From assembly GCF_029407905.1 (NCBI RefSeq), contig NC_073624.1:5654501-5718500 (forward strand): DNA of 64,000 bases. Direction: 5' to 3'. Origin of the DNA: Bubalus kerabau. Its lineage: Eukaryota > Chordata > Mammalia > Artiodactyla > Bovidae. The position numbers were made by a program, and so were the translations under genes. This document shows, one piece after another, positions 1 to 10,499 of this stretch (within the stretch, counting starts at the first letter, position 1; each line of letters begins with the position of its first letter). The notes beneath the pieces are model-generated. The model saw nothing but the letters and a program-made list of their open reading frames with translations. It searched no databases and was not told the origin of the DNA.

Positions 1-695
1 CTTATACTCATGTCCATTGACTTGGTGATGCCATCCAACTGTCTCATCCTCTGTTGTCCTCTTCTCCTCCTACCTTCATCTTTCGCTGAATCAGTATCTT
101 ATCCAATGAGTTGGCTCTTCGCATCAGGTGACCAAAGTATTGGAGCTTCAGCTTCACTATCAGTCCTTCCAATGAATATTCAGGACTGATTTCCTTTAGG
201 ATGGACTGGTTGGATCTCCTTGCAGTCCAAGAGACTCTCAAGAGTCCTCTCCAACACTACAGTTCAAAAGCATCAATTCTTTGGTGCTCAGCTTTCTTTA
301 TGGTCCAACTCCCACATTCATACATGACCACTGGAAAAACCATAGCTTTGACTATATGGACCTTTGTTGGCAAAGTAATGTCTCTGCTTTTTACTATGCT
401 GTCTAGGTTGGTCATAGCTTTTCTTCCAAGGAGCAAGTGTCTTAATTTCATGGCTGCAGTCACTATCTGCAGTGATTTTGGAGTCCGAGAAAATAAAGTC
501 TGTTACTGTTTCCATTGTTTCCCCATCTATTTGCCATGAAGTGATGGGACCGGATGCCATGATCTTAGTTTTCTGAATGTTGAGTTTTAAGTCAGCTATT
601 TCACTCTCCTCTTTTACCTTTATCAGGAGGCTCTTTAGTTCCTCTTCTACTTCTGCCAAAAGGGTGGTGTCATCTGCATATCTGAGGTTACTGAT
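1..695 (-). mobile_element. BovB (RTE-clade) LINE fragment, 5'-truncated, runs off the left edge
   Basis: Read on the minus strand, the frames translate to the BovB reverse transcriptase palm and the region after it, including an LRYADDTT block and the ITSWQIDGETMETVTDFIF segment. The reading frame is broken between the pieces at 318-701, 257-463 and 44-241, so it is not functional. The 5' truncation point near 695 abuts the microsatellite. The 3' end is outside the window. Confidence 0.92.
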
Positions 696-699
696 AAGC

Positions 700-1080
700 A
701 CTGCTAAATCATGATGATGTTGACGGTGATGGTGGTGATGGTGATGGTGGTGATGTTGGTGGTGATGGTGATGGTGGGATGGTGATGATGGTGATGCTGA
801 TGGTGTGATGGTGGTGATGATGATGGTGGGATGGTGGTGGTGATGGTGATGATGGTGGTGATGGTGATGGTGGTGATGTTGGTGGTGATGGTGATGGTGG
901 GATGGTGATGATGGTGATGGTGATGGTGGTGATGGTGGTGATGGTGATGGTGATGGTGATGGTGATGATGGTGGTGATGATGGTGATGCTGATGGTGTGA
1001 TGGTGATGGTGATGATGGTGGTGGTGGTGATGGTGGTGATGGTGATGGTGGTGATGTTGATGGTGATGGTGTTGATGGGT
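700..1080. repeat. GATGGT/GATGAT-type microsatellite
   Basis: About 380 bases of interrupted trinucleotide-based repeat made of GATGGT, GATGAT and GTGGTGATG blocks, with occasional GCTGATGGTGTGAT interruptions that recur near 790 and 985. It is strongly purine/T biased on the plus strand with almost no C. It starts where the BovB copy is truncated. Confidence 0.95.
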
Positions 1081-2311
1081 TCTATTTCATCCCATCCTCC
1101 TGCTCCCTCCCCCCCATTCAGCTTCCTCCACAGAACGCAGTCTGTGTAGCACTGCCCCCACTATTCCTCTGCTCTCTACCTTCTGGCTTCCTGTGCCACC
1201 ACAGCCCCTGATCAGCACCATGTCTTATCTTGTCTGTGTGTTCCCCACCCCGCAACACTCAGGCAGAGCCCTTATTCTAACCCATCTCCATACAGCCTTC
1301 CTGCGTCCGTCCTGGGAGAGTCCAGTCATCCTGAGTATCTTTGGTCCTTAGATGCACAGACACATTTTGAATTATGATTCAGTGTCCTTTTCTGGAAGGA
1401 AAGCCATGTTTTCTCATTTAAATTGTGAACACTTCGTAAGAGGCAGGGGTGCTGTCTTCTGTCCCGCTTCTGGCGTCCCTTCGGGGGCATTCACCTCCGG
1501 GCAGGTAGCTGTGTCCAGGTTGCTGACTAACTGGCTCTCAGCAAAGGGCTGCCAACATCACCTGCCCCTGGAACAGCCCAGACCATCAGTTCCTCCTGGG
1601 CAGAGTCATCTAGGGGATTCTGCTTCCGTCTGCAATGCAGGGAAGTATGTTTTCTTAGTCGCCACCCCCCCAGGCCCCACCTGCCACACACACAAAACAG
1701 AGACCGTAGGTCAACAGTAGGTTATGTGTGGTGGAGTGAAGGGATCCTGGGTAAATTTCAGCGAGTGGATCACACAAGGAGAGGAAATCAGGTGTCCGGG
1801 GATCCCCCACAAAAAGCGTAGTAACTTATAGTTTAAACTGATGAAACTCCGATCAAAATTCTAGTTTTCTGTCCTCAAATCCCCTTGCTTTACTCTACTC
1901 TGTTCGTGTTTCCTAGCATGTATGTGAATATATATGAACCTAACTTTTGAAACTCGAAAGCTGCTGCCGTCACAGCAAATGTGAATTTGGACACCTGGAC
2001 GGTACAGCCAGTGACAAGGTTTGCAGCGATGCCTGCAGCCTGCGTGCCAGGTTGACCAAAGCCAGGTTGGGCCACATTGGGAGCCCGCCTGCACCTCTGT
2101 TCTCTCACTCAACCAACCAGCCTTGCCCAGGGCCCCAGCCCCAGGACACCTGGCCCCGCCCATGGGAACCTGGGGGTGGGAGCAGACAAGTAACAACCAG
2201 GCTGGCCCACAGAGGCCATGGTGATAAGCTCGTCGTGGGGCTGGAGGGCTCAGCCAGCAAAGACCCGAAACCACCTAACAGCCTTTCCCCCTCACTTGTC
2301 TTCCTCGTCAG

Positions 2312-2426
2312 GTCCTAGAAGATAATGGAATGCCCATGGATGACGATCAGTACGCTCTGTTGACCACAAAATTAGGATATAAGAAAGAAGGGATGAGTTA
2401 TCTTGATTTTGCAGCAGGATTCGAAG
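2312..2426 (+). CDS. EFCAB6: EFCAB6 exon (window exon 1 of 9), part of an EF-hand
   Basis: A 115-base exon encodes fragment residues 1-38 and the first base of codon 39. It reads VLEDNGMPMDDDQYALLTTK and then LGYKKEGMSYLDFAAGFE, the helix, degenerate second loop (GYKKEGMSYLDF) and exiting helix of an EF-hand unit that lacks most acidic calcium ligands. The acceptor is cgtcag and the donor is gtagct. It ends in phase 1; the leftover G joins AT at 4685 to make Asp39, which confirms the junction. EFCAB6 is a large, multi-EF-hand protein known to bind DJ-1 (PARK7) and the androgen receptor and reported among proteins inside ciliary doublet microtubules. I assign it by similarity I recognise and by the linked order of exons, not by a search. 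Confidence 0.88.
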
Positions 2427-4684
2427 GTAGCTAACAGCCAAGTACAAGCCTGGCTCCCACGCGGGGCCCCACAGGTCTTTCCGCATGGGGCCCCAAGGCC
2501 ACTGGGGTTGAAGTAGTGTGAGCTGAGATGTGGAAATCACATGCGTCTTAAGACTGAAACAGACATTCTTGTTTAATTTTATCCGTGTTTTGGCCTTTTT
2601 TTTTTTTTACCCCCACTCAGCTGCACTGTGAGTGCCGAATTTTGTCTGGCAGAGCCTTCTACAAATAGTAAGCACACAAATGGTTTCTAAAATTGACTCC
2701 CAAGCCTGTGCTCCTCCAGTCATACCTCGTGTCCTCTAAGGTCTTCCTCCTAAAAGTAGATGCTGGTTATCAGTCATCAGAGCCACCTGTGCACCAGCGG
2801 GCACCGTGTCCTTCCTGGACCCAGAGGTGCTGAAAGATTCAGCAACTTGGCCCAGATCAGCCAGCCCTGTCCCTCCCCTCCCCCTGCCCCGCAGGGTTGT
2901 CAGGGGACTCATGGTCCACAGTGCAGTCTGCTCAGCGCCTGGGTCCTCCCATTTGCCCCTTGCCCCTGTTCTGCTCTCCCAGCCACACACCCGGCAGATG
3001 GACGACCAGCACGCTTCTCAGCTTCTCAGCTCTTGTTGTCTCTCCCCTCCCTTGTCTCCACTCTTACTGAAGTTTAGATGGACAAATAAGCCCTCCGGAA
3101 AAGCTGCAGAAATCCCGTGTATATATCCACGAGTCCACGGATTATATGAAAGCACTGCAGGCTGGACAGGGCAGAACCCAGACCCCTACTTGCTTTGTGC
3201 TGTCCTCCCCCGGGGTTGGTCTGAGCAATGACTGGATAGTGCAGTGGGTCTCGCTCAAGGAGCTGGCAGCCATGACTCCTCGCCAGGAAAGAGGAAGGTC
3301 CCATCCAGTGCCCCCACCAGATATCATTTGCTGATCCTAAAGGAGAGAGGTCCTGCAACCCCCTACCCCAAAGACAGCATAAGAAGCTGTGGAATTTTAG
3401 GATTTTGACATTTTCTTTGGCTATACGCTTTGACTTTTTGAGGCAATAAAAAGAAGAGAAAGGAACCCGCATTTATCTTAGTGAGTGCTTCCGGTGCCCT
3501 GGTGCATCCATCACTGAGGCAAGGAAATCGGGGGCCTAGGGTGAGCAGTGACTTCCTGAGGTTCCAGAGCAGGCGGCCTGCACCTTGCCCTGCAGCTTCC
3601 TCTCTTCCCCCTCTCCCCAACTCCTCTGTCCCCCATCAGTTCCCCCAACACATGGCCAGATGCTGGAGGTGGGGAGATGGAGGCTCCAGGCCATGGGGGG
3701 TGGGGGTGGGCAAGGCAGAGGGGATCAGGCACCAGGGGGAGATGTTATCCACTAGGCATAGCAAACCCGGGGTGGAGAGGCCACTCCAGACCCAGATGCA
3801 GGCGAGGCGGAGGCCAGGTCTAAGGCTGGACTAAAGGCTGCCCATGAGTTCCGGAGGCCCTGCCTGCCATTCACCCCTCAGACCACATCAGGGAGGGGGG
3901 TTACAGCATGTGTAGAGAGTCGCGTCCTAAACCAAGTCCGAGGTTGCAGCCTGGCTTTAGAGAAGGCCACATTCAAGTCATTGTAACCTCAGGGAAATGG
4001 GCTGGTTTTTAAGTTGAGGTTACACTTCCTTCCTCTGTTTCAAGGAAGAGAGAGATGGCCTCATTCAGTCATCAACCGGCTGGAAGCCGGCGGGCCTGGG
4101 TTAGCAGCCTGTGAGCTCTGTGACCTCGGGGAACTTGGACCCCTATGTCCTTGTCTGTAGAATGGGCATACTAATAGGTCTCCTTGTGCATAAACCAGGC
4201 TCAAGGAGAGACTCTGCCTCTTAGAGCCGTGGAAAGGGCCAAGGTTTGTCCAGAAGGTGTCTGGAAGCCTCCAGTCTAACATCCAGCACAGACGTGGGCA
4301 GAACCTGCCCAGTGACTGAATTACACGTTCCTGCGTTGAGGACCTGATTCTAGGAAACAGAACGGGCAGGAATCCTCCTTCTCTGCCTCTGGTAATGAAG
4401 GGATAGACAAGCAGGATGTGATCCCTGCCCTAGAGCAAGGACGGAGGACCCAGAGGTGGAAACGCATCAAGCGAGAGGGTGGCCCCGATGGTCTGAGGAC
4501 AAACTTTTCTCGTGGTGACAGGGACATTTCTAAGATCAGAACAGAGTTCACGCCATGTTCCGTCACAGAGTCGTAGTACCGTCAAGAGCTCTAACAGGAC
4601 TTGGGACCAAAGAAGTTAAGCATTGAGATAGAAATACAGAGGCGCGCCCACCACTAACAGAAGCCTCCTGATTCACTGTTTCAG
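2427..4684. other. EFCAB6 intron between window exons 1 and 2
   Basis: About 2.3 kb without a coding exon. It is mostly unique, GC-moderate sequence. The only repeat I can support is a MIR-like copy near 4090-4190. Open frames on both strands (for example 2760-3231 and 3074-3472) have no recognisable protein and overlap each other. The G left by the upstream exon and AT at the downstream exon give an in-frame Asp codon across this intron (phase 1). Confidence 0.8.
4090..4190 (+). repeat. MIR-like ancient SINE
   Basis: The order of motifs gcctgggtt, tgtgagctctgtgacct, ggggaacttgg, then cttgtctgtagaatgggca matches the core of a mammalian MIR element in plus orientation. It is diverged, and its limits are approximate. 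Confidence 0.6.
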
Positions 4685-4818
4685 ATCCTAAGATGAACGG
4701 GCCAGAAGTGACCCCACCCCAGACTCCAATTCTTCCCAAAGGTGAGGTGGACAGCTCCTTTGTCACCGCTGAAGAGTGCCTGAGACAGTTCCCCCGGAGA
4801 CTGAAGGAATTCTTCCGG
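4685..4818 (+). CDS. EFCAB6: EFCAB6 exon (window exon 2 of 9), inter-EF-hand linker
   Basis: A 134-base exon encodes residues 39 (last two bases) to 83. The first half is a proline-rich linker (NGPEVTPPQTPILPKGEV). The second half, from about residue 60, is an amphipathic segment ending in QFPRRLKEFFR that leads into the EF-hand of the next exon. The acceptor is gtttcag and the donor is gtaaat. The exon ends in phase 0. The FFR end runs straight into DPYAAFF of the exon at 11324, the expected entering helix of a canonical EF-hand, so no intermediate exon is needed, although a symmetric one could in principle hide in the 6.5 kb intron. Confidence 0.88.
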
Positions 4819-5429
4819 GTAAATCACAACCTCCCTGCTGCCTGCCTTATCTGGACCCACCCCCCCGCCCCGTCCTCCTCACTGTTCAGCCACAGCAGGT
4901 GTGAGCCCTGCAGCCCCAGAGCTCTCCTTCCTAGACCCAGGCTTGCCCCTTCTCCCCTTCTGGGGAAGGGACTTAACTCTGCGATCCCCTCCCCTCCCTT
5001 GTTGACACTCTGCTAGGCCTGCCTTCTGCCCCTCAAAGATGTTGGAGAAGTAAGGAGACCCTCCTCACAAGACAAGGAGGGGCGGGAAGGGTCATGACAA
5101 CCTGAGTTACAGCGAATTTAGGGTCCTTTCAGCCATCCTATCCACTCCTCTCCTGCGCTCACCAAACAGGCTTTGTGCCCTTTCATGTCATAAGCCGGAC
5201 TCTCTGCTGAAAGCTGGAGCTGAAAACTGGGAGCCCTGCTCGGGGAGCTCAGTCCAGCCCAAGACAGATGGTCAACAGACATTTCAGACACATTGCAACT
5301 GGCTGTCATAGAGGGACTGGTACGTCTGTGGGGGCACAAGGAAAACAACCATTAAGGAGGGCTTCCTGGAGGAGGTGACCCCCAAATGGAATCTTAAACC
5401 CTTAGCATGTGCTGGCCAGGAAAAGAAAG

Positions 5430-5479
5430 GAGCAAAAAATAGAAGAGTGGGCTTGAGCAAAAAATAGAAGAGTGGGCTT
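5430..5479. repeat. Perfect 25-bp tandem duplication
   Basis: Two identical, adjacent 25-base units (5430-5454 and 5455-5479), each beginning gagcaaaaaatagaag and ending gtgggctt. With no mismatch between the copies, the duplication looks recent or is under repeat-length turnover. It is not part of a recognised mobile element. Confidence 0.95.
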
Positions 5480-5652
5480 ACTCAAGGTGGGTGGCAGACA
5501 GGCCATGGGCTTTCGGGAAAGCTCCCAGCTCTGCATGACTGAGGCATGGGTTGCATGCAGAAGTTGTAATGAAAAAGATGGGGAAAATAGCAGCCATTCA
5601 AACACAGAGGCAGGGGCAGAATGACCTCAACTATTTTTGTGTTGAGAAGAAC

Positions 5653-5847
5653 AGTGAAAGTGAAAGTAGTCAGTAGTGTCTGACTCTTTGCGACCCCATG
5701 GACTATACAGTTCATGGAATTCTCCAGGCCAGAACACTGGAGTGCATAGCCATTCCCTTCTCCAGGGGATCTTCCCAACCCAGGAATCGAACCCAGGTCT
5801 CCTGCATTGAAGGCGGATTCTTTACGAGCTGAGCCACAAGGGAAGTA
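5653..5847 (-). mobile_element. Bov-tA SINE
   Basis: Minus-strand copy. The tRNA-like head is at the right (ending gagccacaagggaag) and the BovB-derived tail at the left (gtctgactctttgcgacc). The head carries the B-box-like gggttcgattcctggg segment in reverse complement with a few changes. It lies immediately left of the minisatellite. Confidence 0.92.
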
Positions 5848-5922
5848 AAAGAGGATCATTAGTGGGAAAGAAGATCAGTTTGATAAACTGACCATTTAGC
5901 TTCAAAATGGGGCAGAGGACCA

Positions 5923-7852
5923 GTGTGTGGAGACCCCAGGGTGAGAAGACCCCAGGGTGTGGAGACCCCAGGGTGAGGAGACCCCAGGGCGTGGAGACCC
6001 CAGGGTGAGGAGACCCCAGGGCGTGGAGACCCCTGGGTGAGGAGACCCCAGGGTGAGGAGACCCCAGGGTGTGGAGACCCCAGGGCGAGGAGACCCCAGG
6101 GCGTGGAGACCCCTGGGTGTGGAGACCCCAGGGCGAGGAGACCCCAGGGCGTGGAGACCCCTGGGTGAGGAGACCCCAGGGCGAGGAGACCCCAGGGCGT
6201 GGAGACCCCTGGGTGAGGAGACCCCAGGGTGAGGAGACCCCAGGGTGTGGAGACCCCAGGGCGAGGAGACCCCAGGGCGTGGAGACCCCGGGGAGTGGAG
6301 ACCCCAAGGTGAGGAGACCCAGGGTCCACTGGAGACCCCAGGGTGAGGAGACCCTGGGGCATGGAGACACTGAGGCGTGGAGACCCCAGGGTGAGGAAAC
6401 CCCAGGGTGTGGAGACGCCAGGGTGAAGAGACCCCAGGGTGAGGAGACTCCGGGGCATGGAGATACCAGGGTGAGGAGACCTTGGGGCCTGGAGACCCCA
6501 GGGTGAGGAGACCCTGGGGCGTGGAGATGCCAGGGTGAGGAGACCCCAGGGCGAGGAGACGCCAGGGTGTGGAGACCCTGGGGCGTGTATACCCCAGGGT
6601 GAGGAGACCCCAGGGCGTGGAGATGCCAGGGTGAGGAGACCCCAGGGCGAGGAGACCCCAGGGTGAGGAGACCCCAGGGTGAGGAGACCCTGGGGCATGT
6701 ATACCCCAGGGTGAGGAGACCCCAGGGTGTGGAGATGCCAGGGTGAGGAGACCCCAGGGTGAGGAGACTCCAGGGTGAGGAGACCCCAGGGCGTGGAGAC
6801 CCGTGGGTGAGGAGACCCCAGGGTGAGGAGACCCTAGGGTGAGGAGACCCCAGGGTGTGGAGATGCCAGGGAGAGGCAACCTCAGGGTGAGGAGACCCCA
6901 GGGCGTGGAGACCCTGGGGCGTGGAGACCCCGGGACATGGAGACCCTGGGGCATGGAGACATGGAGGCGTGTTGACCCCAGGGTGAAGAGACCCCAGGGT
7001 GAGGAGTCCCTGGGGTGTGGAGACGACAGAGTGAGGAGACCCTAAGGTGAGGAGACCCCAGGGTGTGGAGATGCCAGGGTGAGACAACCTCAGGGTGAGG
7101 AGATGCCAGGGTGTGGAGACCCCAGGGCGAGGAGACCCCAGGGTGAGGAGACCCTAGGGTGAGGAGACCCCAGGGCGTGGAGATGCCAGGGTGAGGAGAC
7201 CCTGGGGCATGGAGATGCCAGGATGTGGAGAACCCAGGCTGAGGAGACCCCAGGGTGAGGGGACCCCAGGTCATGGAGACACCAGGGTGAGGAGACCCCA
7301 GGGTGAGGAGACCCCAGGGCATGGAGACGCCAGGGCGTGGAGACCCCAGGGCGAGGAGACACCAGGGTGTGGAGACCCCAGGGTGTGGAGACCCCAGGGC
7401 GAGGAGACCCTGGGGCATGTATACCCCAGGGTGAGGAGACTCCAGGGTGAGGAAACCCCAGGGTGAGGAGACCCCAGGGCGTGGAGACCCATGGGTGAGG
7501 AGACTCCAGGGTGAGGAGACCCTAGGGTGAGGAGACCCCAGGGCGTGGAGATGCCAGGATGAGGAGACCCCAGGGTGTGGAGACGCCAGGGTGAGGCAAC
7601 CTCAGGGTGAGGAGACCCCAGGGCGTGGAGACCCCTGGGTGAGGAGACCCCAGGGTGAGGAAACCCTGGGGAATGGAGACCCTGCGGCGTGGAGACCACA
7701 GCTCATGGAGACCCCAGGATGAGGAGACCCCAGGGTGAGGAGACGCCAGGGTGAGAAGACCCCACGGTGAGGAGACCCCGAAGCGTGGAGACCCCAGGGT
7801 GAGGAGACCCTGGGACGTGGAGACACCATGGCGTGAAGACCCCAGAGTGTGT
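5923..7852. repeat. 16-bp minisatellite, about 120 copies
   Basis: About 1.93 kb of tandem units of period 16, with plus-strand consensus close to gtgaggagaccccagg. Recurring variants are gcgtggagacccctgg, gtggagatgccaggg and gcatgtataccccagg. Each unit is G-rich on one arm and has a short CCCCAGGG core. Because 16 is not a multiple of 3, the three frames repeat every 48 bases (16 residues). Units without stops leave very long frames open on the minus strand (421, 350 and 279 residues, all Gly/Ser/Pro/Leu repeats) and shorter ones on the plus strand. I read these as artefacts of the repeat, not genes. It lies wholly within an EFCAB6 intron. Confidence 0.97.
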
Positions 7853-9285
7853 AGGTACAAACACCTCAGTAGACGAAACAATGTTGAGTCTAGGGGAGGG
7901 GAGGTGCGGAGTACCCTGTGGTTAGAGCCAGCCCCCAGGAGCAGGGCAGCCAGTTTACTGTGCTTGAAACATCTTCCCAGCACAGATTGCCAATTGGAGG
8001 TTCATTTTGGTTATTACCGAGCTCCCATTTTACAATAGACACACTTATGATTGTCTAGCTCGGATTTGCAGGATGGTTCTGACTTTGACTAATGGCCCAG
8101 CCATCAGACCATGCATCCTGATTCTTGGTTTGAAAACACACGACCATCATAAGCAGACAGGGAGAAGGGTTCGTCCTCATCAGATAATCCCATGTGGTGC
8201 CCAACCGAGAAGAGCACGGAGCAGGCAGGGGTCCTTGTGGGGTGGAGACCCTCTTCTCTGAAGAACGAGAGCCTGGCAGGAGGCAGAGAGGGCAGAGGGG
8301 GATGTCGAGGCACCAGGTTAAGCAGTCCCTCATGCTGGTCAGCTGGACCCTGAGAGGCCATCACCTGCTACCCCACCAGTGAAAACCCAGAGCCCTGTTC
8401 TGGCCCCTCGATCCTGTCTCCTGTTGCTCATCTTGCCCAGTGGGGCCACAGAGAAGCCAAGCTCCCTGCGGGCACCATTGTCTTCCTGGCTTTATTATCA
8501 GTGAAGCTTGGTTACAGCACATGTATGTCCTATGTTTCCTAAGATGGTCTCTATTTTAAATAATTAACTAATGGTTTGATTTAATAAATGTTCACCAACG
8601 CCCACTCCATCCTGCAAGGAACTTATAACCTAGTGGGTGAGACAAGCGAACCCCTAATTGCCAGGGTATGTGTGATACAGACTCAGATGTCGATTACATC
8701 CAGGACCCTGGCGGGTGCTCGTTGTCCTCACGGGTGTATGTAAATGGAACAGGGCATGTCTTGGTGGTTGACTGGGAAGGTCCAGTCACTTTATTTCCTT
8801 TCTAGAGTTCCTATTTGTGAGAAATTCTTGAATCTCTCTATCAATAATGAAAAATCTATCTTGTTTAAGTTGAAAATGCTGTCAATCCTGCTGCTGCTAT
8901 TTGCTCAGTGATTTGTAGCCAGATGAGTGGATCTCAGCACAGGCGGATCCACGGACAGCAGCAAAGCTGAGCAAGGTGGCCTCACCCTCCCAGGCCAGGC
9001 CAAAGACCACGAACAGTGGAAGGAAATAATTCATTTTAGCAAACAAGGGGCATCTCCCCTCCCTGACTGTGGTGAGGAAAGCAGACACCAAGATCGCCTT
9101 GGTGACCTGGGGTCATGACCTGGGCACAGGTTCCCATGGCCCTTGTGGCCCTTCAACCTCACCCTCTAGACAGGGTCTGTGCAGGTTCAGGCACGTGTCT
9201 GTGGATTCAGGTATGTTTTAAAAAAAGCAAACAGGACCAAGCCCCCCTCTCCCCCCGACCACACAGAAATAGAATCTTCTATACA

Positions 9286-9553
9286 AAGGCGATGGCACCC
9301 CACTCCAGTACTCTTGCCTGGAAAATCCCATGGATGGAGGAGCCTGGTAGGCTGCAGTCCATGGGGTTGCAAAGAGTCGGATACGACTGAGCAACTTCAC
9401 TTTCATTTTTCACTTTCATGCATTGGAGGAGGAAATGGCAACCCACTCCAGTGTTCTTACCTGGAGAATCCCAGGGACGGGGGAGCCTGGTGGGCTGCCT
9501 TCTATGGGTCGCACAGAGTTGGGCACAACTGAAGTGACTTAGCAGCAGCAGCA
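9286..9553 (+). mobile_element. BOVA2 dimeric SINE
   Basis: Two BovA monomers in tandem on the plus strand. The first starts gcgatggcaccccactcc; the second starts at ggaggaggaaatggcaac and ends in cttagcagcagcagc. The linker between them is the typical cactttcattttt type. Confidence 0.93.
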
Positions 9554-10261
9554 TATGTATGCTTTAGCCACTGTTTTTCACTTCACTATTTGTCTTGAAT
9601 GCCTGACCCTGCAGAGTGGTCTCCACACGTTGCTCTGCTCAGGGCGGCCCCTGTCTCTCAGAATGAGCCGGGGTCCTGCCTGGCTGGCTGTAGCCCCTTT
9701 CTGACGCATCTTGACGCCCCCCGCCCCGACCCTGGGTCATGCTCCGGCCAGCGCCCTTCCTCCCCTTGCGTCCTTGCACATTCTGCTGCTTTCCCCGGAT
9801 TGTGGTCTGAGCCACTGAAGGAAGGCGCTGCCACTTCTTGAGCTGGAAGGCCCCGGAGGATAAGCTGGGGGCCAGGAGTTTGATTTGGGCCTTGCTCATG
9901 CTGATGTCCAAGGGGAGATGCCGCAAAGCCTTTGAAGACATGCATCTGGCTGCTGTGGGAGGGCTGGGAGCTGCGACGTGGAGGGAGTCGTGGCAGAGGC
10001 AGGCCCATGGTCCCAGTGGGCGGTGCCCCCAGAGACGAGGCTGCTGGATGGTGGCACCTCTGAGGGGCAGGGGCAGCCCTTGATGTCGGCTCCCGCCATA
10101 GTTAACGTAACGATTGCACACGTTGGTGAAGTGATTGCACACTTTGGTGAGTGAATAAGTGAGTACAAGTAGGTCTTCCACAAAACCCCAGCTGGTTTTA
10201 ATTTCACACCTGAGTCGAAGCAAGTCTTGCTTTATGTGACCTCTGTGGAGGGTCCTAGGAT

Positions 10262-10465
10262 ACGGAGGTGCAGGCAGGGCCCCCAGAGTGGCCGGAGAGA
10301 CCCCGGGCGGGGCCGTGTGAGGTGCTGGTGGGACCGGGGGTGGGGACGACAGCCGCAGCGGCTGCGCTCCAAGGCCGAGACGCAGGGAGCCGGAGTCGGT
10401 GGAGCGGGGGTGTTGGCCCAGATGGACCCGATTCAGATCCCACTGCTGGGCGCTCGCTGTCCGAC
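10262..10465. other. CpG-rich, GC-rich intronic patch
   Basis: By hand I count about 18 CpG dinucleotides in roughly 200 bases at about 70 percent GC, giving an observed/expected ratio near 0.7, while flanking intron sequence is CpG-poor. This is at the lower size limit of a CpG island. It lies about 860 bases upstream of the equally CpG-rich exon at 11324. A regulatory role or alternative promoter is an inference only; no TATA box or other element is visible. Confidence 0.5.
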
Positions 10466-10499
10466 CTCTGGCAACAGTAATAGTAACAAACAGCGTTTT

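Larger units (their letters stand above)
1..2311. other. Intron sequence upstream of the first EFCAB6 exon in the window
   Basis: No exon can be supported here. The stretch holds a minus-strand BovB fragment at the left edge, a GATGGT-type microsatellite to about 1080, and then about 1.2 kb of unique-looking sequence with no recognised repeat. An open frame at 1352-1720 has no recognisable domain and no splice context. The right end closes with the acceptor of the exon at 2312. The preceding EFCAB6 exon must lie left of position 1. Confidence 0.6.

Noticed and set aside
1352..1720. Possible upstream EFCAB6 exon within an open frame
   Set aside because: The translated sequence shows no EF-hand pattern, and I found no AG/GT pair giving a phase-0 end to match the exon at 2312.
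5822..7087. A 421-residue minus-strand open frame rich in Gly, Ser, Pro and Leu, with overlapping frames of 350 and 279 residues
   Set aside because: It is the translation of a 16-bp minisatellite. Several frames and both strands are open at once, the peptide only repeats the unit, and there is no splice or promoter context.
5923..7852. Possible CRISPR-like repeat array
   Set aside because: Units are contiguous with no spacers, the period is 16 bases, and the genome is mammalian.
9639..10223. A 194-residue minus-strand open frame near the CpG-rich patch
   Set aside because: No recognised family or repeat, overlapping open frames on the plus strand, and no transcript evidence; kept only as context for the CpG-rich patch.
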